The notes under the pieces: model-generated | What the model was told of the DNA's origin: nothing | What the model saw: only the letters and a program-made list of their open reading frames with translations | Database searches by the model: none | NCBI GenBank assembly: GCA_035628395.1 | Contig: DASPJX010000099.1 | Coordinates: 1 to 9,942, forward strand | DNA length: 9,942 nucleotides | Reading direction: 5' to 3' | DNA from: UBA4615 sp035628395 | GTDB taxonomy: Bacteria; Pseudomonadota; Gammaproteobacteria; Burkholderiales; Burkholderiaceae_E | In this document: positions 5,112 through 9,942 of the stretch, one piece after another | Layout: every line of letters starts with the position of its first letter | Position numbering within the stretch: the first letter of the stretch is position 1 | Program-made: the position numbers and the translations under genes

Positions 5112-6128
5112 TCAGTTGCGCGACTTGTCGACCAGCTTGTTCGCCTTGATCCACGGCATCATCGCGCGCAGCTGCTCGCCCACCTGCTCGATCTGGTGCT
5201 CGCCCATCAGGCGGCGACGCGACAGCAGCGTCGGCGCGCCGGCGCGGTTCTCGAGGATGAACTGCTTCGCGTACTCGCCGGTCTGGATGTCGCGCAGCAC
5301 GCGTTTCATCTCGGCCTTCGTCTCGTCGTTGATGATCCGCGGGCCGGTCACGTACTCGCCGAACTCCGCGTTGTTCGAGATCGAGTAGTTCATGTTCGCG
5401 ATGCCGCCCTCGTAGATCAGGTCGACGATCAGCTTGAGCTCGTGCAGGCACTCGAAGTAGGCCATCTCGGGCGCGTAGCCCGCCTCGACCAGCGTCTCGA
5501 AGCCGGCCTTGATCAGCTCGACGGTGCCGCCGCACAGCACGGCCTGCTCGCCGAACAGGTCGGTCTCGGTCTCCTCGCGGAAGTTCGTCTCGATGATGCC
5601 GGCCCGGCCGCCGCCGATCGCGCAGGCGTACGACAGCGCGTGGTCGCGCGCGGCGCCGCTCTTGTCCTGGTGGATCGCGACGAGCATCGGCACGCCGCCG
5701 CCCTGCGCGTAGGTCGAGCGCACGGTGTGGCCCGGCGCCTTCGGCGCGACCATCACCACGTCGAGGTCGTCGCGCGGCACGACCTGGCCGTAGTGGACGT
5801 TGAAGCCGTGCGCGAACGCGAGCGTCGCGCCCTGCTTGATGTTCGGCTCGATGTCGGCCTTGTAGGTGGCGCCGATGCTCTCGTCGGGCATCAGCATCAT
5901 CACGAAGTCGGCGCCCTTGACCGCCTCCGCGACCTCGGCGACCTGCAGCCCGGCCTTGCGGACCTTGTCCCACGACGGGCCGCCCTTGCGGACGCCGACG
6001 ACGACCCGGCAGCCGGAGTCGTTCAGGTTCTGGGCGTGGGCGTGGCCCTGCGAGCCGTAGCCGATGATCGCGACCTGCTTGCCCTTGATCAGCTTGAGGT
6101 CGCAGTCCTTGTCGTAGTAGACCTTCAT
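5112..6128 (-). CDS. ilvC: Ketol-acid reductoisomerase (NADP+), class I
   Basis: The 338-residue enzyme converts 2-acetolactate or 2-aceto-2-hydroxybutyrate into dihydroxy acids, the second step of valine/leucine/isoleucine synthesis. The Rossmann domain has IIGYGSQGHAHAQN (residues 21-34), and Arg47 plus Ser52 lie in the loop that usually selects NADPH. Catalytic His107 is in AFAHGFNVH. The knotted C-terminal domain keeps the Mg2+ and substrate residues Asp190, Glu194 (TDLFGEQ), Glu226 and Glu230 (YFECLHE). Length matches the short class I form, not the long enterobacterial class II. ATG 6128 has a good ribosome site AGAGGGA 5 nt upstream. It follows ilvN by 47 nt and precedes the hydroxylase by 4 nt. 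Confidence 0.98.
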   Translation of the reverse strand: MKVYYDKDCDLKLIKGKQVAIIGYGSQGHAHAQNLNDSGCRVVVGVRKGGPSWDKVRKAGLQVAEVAEAVKGADFVMMLMPDESIGATYKADIEPNIKQGATLAFAHGFNVHYGQVVPRDDLDVVMVAPKAPGHTVRSTYAQGGGVPMLVAIHQDKSGAARDHALSYACAIGGGRAGIIETNFREETETDLFGEQAVLCGGTVELIKAGFETLVEAGYAPEMAYFECLHELKLIVDLIYEGGIANMNYSISNNAEFGEYVTGPRIINDETKAEMKRVLRDIQTGEYAKQFILENRAGAPTLLSRRRLMGEHQIEQVGEQLRAMMPWIKANKLVDKSRN

Positions 6129-6175
6129 GGGGTTCCCTCTCTCGTCGTCGTGTGGATGGCGGCCGGCGCGGCGGC

Positions 6176-6667
6176 TCAGGCCTTGAGGATCCGCTCGCCG
6201 CGCGCGATGCCCGAGGCGCCGGTGCGGACGGTCTCGAGGATCGCGGTCGCGTCGAGCGCGTCGATGAACGCGTCGAGCTTCTGGCCGTTGCCGGTCAGCT
6301 CGATCGTGTAGCTCTTGTCGGTCACGTCGATCACGCGGCCGCGGAAGATGTCCGCCATCCGCTTGATCTCCTCGCGCTCCTTGCCGACCGCGCGGACCTT
6401 GATCAGCATCAGCTCGCGCTCGATGTACGGCGTCTCGATCAGGTCGACGACCTTGACCACGTCGATCAGCCGGTTCAGGTGCTTGGTGATCTGCTCGATC
6501 ACGTCGTCCGAGCCGCTGGTGACGATGGTCATCCGCGACAGCGAGCGGTCCTCGGTGGGGGCGACCGTCAGCGACTCGATGTTGTAGCCGCGCGCGGAGA
6601 ACAGGCCCACGACCCGCGACAGCGCGCCCGGCTCGTTCTCGAGAAGGATGGAGATGATGTGCTTCAT
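6176..6667 (-). CDS. ilvN: Acetolactate synthase small (regulatory) subunit
   Basis: The 163-residue ACT-domain subunit (also named ilvH) binds the large subunit, raises its activity and confers feedback inhibition by valine. The first ACT domain spans about residues 2-76 (ISILLENEPGALSRVVGLF, then RGYNIESL); a second regulatory domain covers about 83-158. Numbering matches E. coli IlvH: Asn11, Gly14, Ser17 and Asn29, where substitutions in E. coli relieve valine inhibition, are all unchanged. Normal valine sensitivity is therefore expected. ATG 6667 has a strong GAGGAG site 6 nt upstream that overlaps the ilvI stop; the gap from ilvI is 10 nt, so the two subunits are probably made in step. 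Confidence 0.97.
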   Translation of the reverse strand: MKHIISILLENEPGALSRVVGLFSARGYNIESLTVAPTEDRSLSRMTIVTSGSDDVIEQITKHLNRLIDVVKVVDLIETPYIERELMLIKVRAVGKEREEIKRMADIFRGRVIDVTDKSYTIELTGNGQKLDAFIDALDATAILETVRTGASGIARGERILKA

Positions 6668-6677
6668 CGCCCGCTCC

Positions 6678-8399
6678 TCACAGGTCTTCCGAGCCGAGCA
6701 GCATCTCGGTCAGGCCCTTGCCGCCCTGCACCATCGGCCAGACGTTCTCGGTCTGGTCGGTGATCACGTCGATGAACACCGTGCGGTCGCGGTGCCTGCC
6801 GAACGCGTCGCGCAGCGCCGGCTCCACGTCGGCCGGGCGCTCGACGCGGATGCCGACGTGCCCGTAGGCCTCGGCGAGCCGCACGAAGTCGGGCAGCGCC
6901 TCCATGTACGACTGCGAGTAGCGGCTGCCGTACTCGATCTGCTGCCACTGCCGCACCATGCCGAGGTAGCGGTTGTTCAGGTTCACGATCTTGACCGGCA
7001 GGCCGTACTGCTTGCAGGTCGAGAGCTCCTGGATGCACATCTGGATCGAGCCCTCGCCGGTCACGCAGGCGACCTGCGCCCCGGGGTTGGCGAGCTGCAC
7101 GCCCATCGCGTACGGCAGTCCGACGCCCATCGTGCCCAGGCCGCCGGAGTTGATCCAGCGGCGCGGCTTGTCGAAGCGGTAGAACTGCGCGGCCCACATC
7201 TGGTGCTGGCCGACGTCGGAGGTCACGAAGGCGTCGCCGTTCGTCACCTTCCAGAGGGTCTCGACGACGAACTGCGGCTTGATGAGCTCGCGGTTGTCGC
7301 GGTCGTACTTCAGGCAGTCCTTGGCGCGCCAGGTCTCGATCTGCTCCCACCACGCCTGCACGCCGCGGTGCGTGCGCGAGCCCGCGCCGAACGCGGCCTG
7401 CAGCTGCGAGCTCAGCTCGGTCAGGCACTCCTTGACGTCGCCGACGATCGGCACGTCGACCTTCACGCGCTTGGAGATCGACGACGGGTCGATGTCGATG
7501 TGGATGATCTTGCGCGGGTTCTGCTCGAAGTGCTTCGGGTTGCCGATCACGCGGTCGTCGAAGCGCGCGCCCACCGCGAGCAGCACGTCGCAGTGCTGCA
7601 TCGCCATGTTCGCCTCGTACGTGCCGTGCATGCCCGGCATGCCGACGAAGCGCTCGCTGCTCGCCCGGTAGCCGCCCAGGCCCATCAGCGTGTTGGTGCA
7701 CGGGAAGCCGAGCAGGTCGACCAGGTGGTTCAGCTCGGGCGCGGCGTCGGCGAGGATGATGCCGCCGCCGGTGTAGATCATCGGTCGCTCGGCCTGCAGC
7801 AGCAGCTGCACCGCCTTGCGGATCTGGCCCTGGTGGCCCTTGACCACCGGGTTGTACGAGCGCATCGGCACCGACTTCGGATACTCGAAGCGGCACCGGT
7901 TGCGGGTGATGTCCTTCGGGATGTCGACCAGCACCGGGCCGGGGCGCCCGGTGGCGGCGATCACGAACGCCTTGCGGATCGTGGTCGCGAGGTCCTTGAC
8001 GTCCTTCACCAGGAAGTTGTGCTTCACGCAGGGCCGGGTGATGCCGACCGTGTCGCACTCCTGGAACGCGTCCTCGCCGATCGCGTGCGTCGGGACCTGC
8101 CCGGACAGGATCACCATCGGGATCGAGTCCATGTACGCGGTCGCGATGCCGGTGACGGCGTTGGTCACGCCCGGGCCGCTGGTGACCAGGCAGACGCCGA
8201 CCTTCGTGGTGGACCGGGAGTACGCGTCGGCGGCGTGCACCGCCGCCTGCTCGTGCCGCACGAGGATGTGCTGGACGGCCTCCTGCTGGAAGAGCGCGTC
8301 GTAGATGTAGAGGACGGCGCCGCCCGGATAGCCGAAGACGTGCTCGACGCCTTCCTCCTGCAGACAGCGGACGACGATTTCCGCGCCGGTGATGTCCAT
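6678..8399 (-). CDS. ilvI: Acetolactate synthase large (catalytic) subunit
   Basis: The 573-residue thiamine diphosphate enzyme (ilvI or ilvB in different annotations) condenses pyruvate with pyruvate or 2-ketobutyrate. The N-terminal Pyr domain starts DITGAEIVVRCLQEEGVEHV and holds catalytic Glu50 (VRHEQAAVHAADAY). The central domain is an FAD-binding type (LMGLGGYR, GARFDDRV). The C-terminal PP domain has the thiamine/metal motif at residues 448-476, beginning GEGSIQM and ending NLNNRY; the usual Asp is Glu449 here, confirmed by a GAG codon at 7055-7053. I recall the Glu form in other Burkholderiales. ATG 8399 was chosen because it gives the standard N-terminus and has AAAGGAA 7 nt upstream. 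It is the first gene of the ilv operon and is preceded by a long structured leader. Confidence 0.97.
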   Translation of the reverse strand: MDITGAEIVVRCLQEEGVEHVFGYPGGAVLYIYDALFQQEAVQHILVRHEQAAVHAADAYSRSTTKVGVCLVTSGPGVTNAVTGIATAYMDSIPMVILSGQVPTHAIGEDAFQECDTVGITRPCVKHNFLVKDVKDLATTIRKAFVIAATGRPGPVLVDIPKDITRNRCRFEYPKSVPMRSYNPVVKGHQGQIRKAVQLLLQAERPMIYTGGGIILADAAPELNHLVDLLGFPCTNTLMGLGGYRASSERFVGMPGMHGTYEANMAMQHCDVLLAVGARFDDRVIGNPKHFEQNPRKIIHIDIDPSSISKRVKVDVPIVGDVKECLTELSSQLQAAFGAGSRTHRGVQAWWEQIETWRAKDCLKYDRDNRELIKPQFVVETLWKVTNGDAFVTSDVGQHQMWAAQFYRFDKPRRWINSGGLGTMGVGLPYAMGVQLANPGAQVACVTGEGSIQMCIQELSTCKQYGLPVKIVNLNNRYLGMVRQWQQIEYGSRYSQSYMEALPDFVRLAEAYGHVGIRVERPADVEPALRDAFGRHRDRTVFIDVITDQTENVWPMVQGGKGLTEMLLGSEDL

Positions 8400-8406
8400 T
8401 CCTGTG

Positions 8407-8413
8407 TTCCTTT
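8407..8413 (-). promoter_or_regulatory. Ribosome binding site of ilvI
   Basis: AAAGGAA on the minus strand, 7 nt before the ATG at 8399. It decides the start of ilvI: the frame stays open upstream to 8588 but nothing there resembles the protein family, whereas this site and the DITGAEIV N-terminus agree. Confidence 0.8.
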
Positions 8414-8589
8414 CAAGGTCCAGGGGTGTCCCACCCGCCGGCGCCGATGCGACCCCTTCGTCGCCTCGACGCAGGCCTCTGGCAGGGCCTGGGAGATTGA
8501 TCGGACGCCGGTGCCTCCCCTCGTGGGGGCCGCCCCGGCATGCGAGCCTTCCGGCGCGGCCCGTGGTCGGGCCGCCTCGAAATGACAAA

Positions 8590-8629
8590 GACTCCCGCGC
8601 CGGACGCCTGAAGCGCCGCCACGGGAGCC
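8590..8629 (-). terminator. Terminator-like hairpin at the start of the ilv leader
   Basis: GGCTCCCG (8629-8622) pairs with CGGGAGTC (8597-8590) on the minus strand with one G-U pair, enclosing a smaller stem GGCGC/GCGTC (one G-U) with a TTCAG loop. It is followed by TTTGTCATT. It begins only about 8 nt after the predicted ilv start site, and no minus-strand gene lies upstream within the window, so it would act on the ilv transcript itself. This favours attenuation over ordinary termination. Confidence 0.45.
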
Positions 8630-8642
8630 TGGGGATCGCAAG

Positions 8643-8672
8643 AGGTTAACGCGCCGCAGCATCGTCGGTCAA
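8643..8672 (-). promoter_or_regulatory. Probable promoter of the ilv-pssA operon
   Basis: TTGACC (8672-8667, 5 of 6 matches to -35) and TAACCT (8648-8643, matching the key first, second and last positions of -10) are 18 nt apart on the minus strand. The -35 hexamer and the spacer length are the same as in the tpiA promoter. The start would be near 8637. The -10 box is imperfect, so activation by a regulator such as an Lrp-type or LysR-type protein is possible but not shown. Confidence 0.5.
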
Positions 8673-8700
8673 GGCGAGGCCGTGGCCCGGGCGGTGCTTC

Positions 8701-8709
8701 TGCTAGGAT
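8701..8709 (+). promoter_or_regulatory. Possible extended -10 promoter of the sigma factor gene
   Basis: TGCTAGGAT combines the extended TGn element with TAGGAT (4 of 6 matches to -10). No -35 box is visible at 16-18 nt upstream. Transcription would start near 8716, about 23 nt before the ATG at 8739. It lies back to back with the ilv promoter, the two being separated by about 30 nt. Confidence 0.35.
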
Positions 8710-8738
8710 CCGCCGCTGCAACGGCTCGGGCGTGCTGC

Positions 8739-9308
8739 ATGGCTTCACGGCAGGAACTGTCGGACTTTCTCGCATCGATCGAACGTCGGGCCTTCAAGCA
8801 AGCCGTCTACGCCGTCCGCGACGACGACACGGCGCTGGACATCGTCCAGGACGCCATGTTCAAGCTGGCCGAGAAGTACGCGGACAAGCCGGCGGCCGAG
8901 TTGCCGCTGCTGTTCCAGCGGATCCTGCAGAACGTCGTCCACGACCATTTCCGCCGCCAGAAGGTCCGCAACCTGTGGACGACGCTGCTGTCGTCGCTCC
9001 AGCCGGACGACGACGAGGGCGGCGAGCGCGACCCCCTGGAGGCCCTCGAGGTCGACGGCGACGGCCGGGCCGGCGAGAGCGCGGCCCAGCTGGTCGAGCG
9101 CGACCAGATCCTGCGGATCATCGACGACGAGGTCCAGCGCCTGCCCCCCCGTCAACGCGAGGCCTTCGTGATGCGTTACTGGCAGGAGATGGACGTCGCG
9201 GAGACCGCGATCGCCATGGGATGCTCCGAAGGCAGCGTCAAGACGCATTGCTCGCGCGCCACCCACGCCCTGGCCGACGCCCTCAGGGCCAAGGGAATCA
9301 CGCTATGA
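8739..9308 (+). CDS. Sigma70-family RNA polymerase sigma factor, ECF-like
   Basis: The 189-residue protein has only the two core sigma regions. Region 2 covers about residues 15-80 (RRAFKQAVYAVRDDDTALDIV, Q37-D38-A39, then LLFQRILQNVVHDHFRRQKVR for -10 recognition). Region 4 covers about 128-185 (RLPPRQREAFVMRYWQ, then the helix-turn-helix ending GCSEGSVKTHCSRA). A 45-residue acidic linker joins them. It should direct RNA polymerase to a specific promoter set; the regulon is not visible. ATG 8739 (MASRQELSDFL) is the usual start of this Burkholderiales family and leaves room for the extended -10 upstream. GTG 8682 has an AAGGCGAGG site but would add 19 residues. The stop overlaps the next gene by 4 nt. 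Confidence 0.9.
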   Translation: MASRQELSDFLASIERRAFKQAVYAVRDDDTALDIVQDAMFKLAEKYADKPAAELPLLFQRILQNVVHDHFRRQKVRNLWTTLLSSLQPDDDEGGERDPLEALEVDGDGRAGESAAQLVERDQILRIIDDEVQRLPPRQREAFVMRYWQEMDVAETAIAMGCSEGSVKTHCSRATHALADALRAKGITL

Positions 9309-9709
9309 ACGACGAACGACTCTTCGCATACAAGGTCCGCCAGGCGCTCGAGGAATCGGCCGAGCGCCTGCCCTACCGGGTGACCCAGCGGCTCGAGCGC
9401 GCCCGGCTCGCCGCGCTCGCCCACGCCGAGCGCACGGCGCCCGCGGCCGCGGTCGTCGCGGCCGGCTCCGCCACCGTCGGCCTGTCCGGCGAGCCGCGCA
9501 CGGCCGGATGGCTCCGCGTCGTCGCGACGGCGGTCCCGATCCTCGTGGTCGTGCTCGGCCTCTACGGGATCTCCGCCTGGGACGACGTCCAGCGGGCCGC
9601 CGAGACCGCCGACATCGACGCCGAGCTGGTGCTGTCCGACGACGACATCCCGATCTCCGCGTACGCCGACAAGGGCTTCGGCGTCTACATCAAGAACTCC
9701 CGGCAATGA
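9305..9709 (+). CDS. DUF3619-like single-pass membrane protein
   Basis: The 134-residue protein has a charged N-terminal half (about residues 1-70, with predicted helix ERLPYRVTQRLERARLAALA), one membrane helix at about 72-91 (VVATAVPILVVVLGLYGIS), and a short acidic C-terminus with AELVLSDDDIPISAYADKGF, which I recognise as the conserved end of DUF3619 proteins next to this sigma factor in Burkholderiales. The net positive N-terminal side suggests it is cytoplasmic with the C-terminus outside. Start and stop each overlap the neighbouring genes by ATGA, so it is translated together with the sigma factor. A membrane-bound anti-sigma role is a reasonable guess from arrangement and topology, but no anti-sigma domain or zinc motif is visible. 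Confidence 0.82.
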   Translation: MNDERLFAYKVRQALEESAERLPYRVTQRLERARLAALAHAERTAPAAAVVAAGSATVGLSGEPRTAGWLRVVATAVPILVVVLGLYGISAWDDVQRAAETADIDAELVLSDDDIPISAYADKGFGVYIKNSRQ

Positions 9710-9942
9710 ACGGCGTCCGGTCGCTCGCGCTCGGCCTGGCCGTGGCGGCGATCGCCGCCGCGCAGGTCCCCGCGCGCGCGTCCGACTCGGCGGGCCCGTC
9801 CGCCGCCCAGGCCGCCGGCGAGGGCACCGCGCCGCCGGTCGCCGCGCCCGCGCCGCCGGTCGCGGCGCCGACCGCGCCGCCCATGACCGCGCCCCGGCCG
9901 CCGCCGGCGATCGCGCCGACGCCGGCGCCGATCACCGCGCCC
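9706..9942 (+). CDS. Secreted Pro/Ala-rich protein, probably DUF3106 (N-terminal part)
   Basis: The first 79 codons are present and the gene runs off the right edge. Residues 1-25 (MNGVRSLALGLAVAAIAAAQ then VPARA) form a typical Sec signal peptide with likely cleavage after ARA. The rest visible is a low-complexity Pro/Ala segment with two copies of APPVAAP at residues 42-48 and 49-55, encoded by a 21-nt period repeat. The ATG overlaps the upstream stop (ATGA). DUF3106 is inferred from the usual gene order (sigma factor, DUF3619, DUF3106) because the conserved domain lies beyond the window; another exported protein is possible. Confidence 0.65.
   Translation, partial: MNGVRSLALGLAVAAIAAAQVPARASDSAGPSAAQAAGEGTAPPVAAPAPPVAAPTAPPMTAPRPPPAIAPTPAPITAP

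Larger units (their letters stand above)
8400..8637 (-). promoter_or_regulatory. Structured 5' leader of the ilv operon, candidate attenuator
   Basis: About 237 nt lie between the predicted transcription start (near 8637) and ilvI, with no convincing gene. In minus-strand order it holds several elements. First is a hairpin with an 8-bp outer stem (8629-8622 with 8597-8590, one G-U) followed by TTTGTCATT, terminator-like. Next is a perfect 8-bp hairpin with ACCA loop at 8556-8575. Then comes a segment at 8512-8540 where CCCC at about 8525-8529 can pair with either upstream GGGG (8533-8536) or downstream GGGG (8517-8520), so two hairpins exclude each other. Last is GGGTG/CACCC (8424-8436), which competes with AGGGGT/ACCCCT (8452-8457 with 8422-8427), just before the AAAGGAA ribosome site. 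No leader peptide with a clear run of Ile/Val/Leu codons was found. Confidence 0.5.

Noticed and set aside
5196..6311. A 371-codon plus-strand open frame opposite ilvC
   Set aside because: Antisense shadow of ilvC with typical composition and no domain.
8413..8541. A 42-codon frame in the ilv leader as an attenuation peptide (ATG at 8541)
   Set aside because: It is Arg/Pro/Gly-rich with almost no Ile, Val or Leu and has no ribosome site.
6648..8585. A 645-codon open frame on the plus strand opposite ilvI
   Set aside because: It is rich in Arg, His, Val, Asp and Ala with no recognisable domain, as expected for the antisense frame of a GC-rich gene, and ilvI on the other strand is unmistakable.
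8400..8588. N-terminal extension of IlvI by 63 residues from a TTG at 8588
   Set aside because: The extra residues match nothing in the family, while ATG 8399 has a good ribosome site and gives the standard N-terminus; the frame is open by chance.
8581..8620. GTG-started leader frame containing Val-Ala-Ala-Leu and Val-Phe-Val-Ile
   Set aside because: It lies inside the hairpin, has no ribosome site and stays open for about 70 codons; the few branched-chain codons can be chance.
8682..8738. GTG start at 8682 for the sigma factor
   Set aside because: It has an AAGGCGAGG site, but would add 19 non-conserved residues and place the possible extended -10 inside the gene; ATG 8739 fits the family start.
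8745..9706. Minus-strand open frames opposite the sigma factor and DUF3619 genes
   Set aside because: They are antisense to genes with clear sigma region 2 and 4 motifs and a clear membrane protein, and have no recognisable features.
1..9942. CRISPR array, insertion sequence or integrated element
   Set aside because: No regularly spaced direct repeats, transposase or integrase motifs or target duplications were seen; the tRNA gene is intact with no adjacent integrase or att-like duplicate in the window.

Overview
The window is a gene-dense, very GC-rich (roughly two thirds or more G+C by eye) stretch of a betaproteobacterial chromosome, most likely from the order Burkholderiales. The identification rests on gene content and order (acetolactate synthase genes divergent from a small sigma factor followed by a DUF3619-type gene; tpiA-secG-tRNA-Leu(GAG)-nuoABCD) and on protein signatures. 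No phage, transposase, CRISPR or other mobile DNA is visible.

From right to left on the minus strand there are two consecutive transcription units. The first is ilvI-ilvN(ilvH)-ilvC, which covers acetolactate synthase large and small subunits and ketol-acid reductoisomerase, the early branched-chain amino acid steps. It continues with a 2-oxoglutarate/Fe(II) prolyl 4-hydroxylase-like gene only 4 nt after ilvC, and then pssA (phosphatidylserine synthase). It starts from a probable sigma70 promoter at 8643-8672 and has a leader of about 237 nt rich in hairpins, a good candidate for transcriptional attenuation. The unit appears to end at a terminator-like hairpin at 3180-3204.

The second unit is tpiA (triosephosphate isomerase), secG (translocase subunit), tRNA-Leu(GAG), nuoA, nuoB, nuoC and the first 35 codons of nuoD (complex I), which runs off the left edge. 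A strong-looking promoter (TTGACC-18-TAGAAT) for tpiA overlaps both the pssA stop codon and the upstream terminator hairpin. A second TAGAAT lies just before the tRNA. Nearly every gap between these genes contains a perfect GC-rich inverted repeat.

On the plus strand, divergent from ilvI, a sigma70-family gene overlaps by 4 nt (ATGA) a small single-membrane-span protein (DUF3619-like). That gene overlaps by 4 nt a secreted Pro/Ala-rich protein (probably DUF3106) cut by the right edge. The tight coupling suggests a sigma factor/membrane regulator module whose trigger is not evident from the sequence.

Most of the window is conserved housekeeping. The parts most worth a second look are the ilv leader, the overlapping terminator/promoter, the hydroxylase between ilvC and pssA, and the sigma/DUF3619 module.
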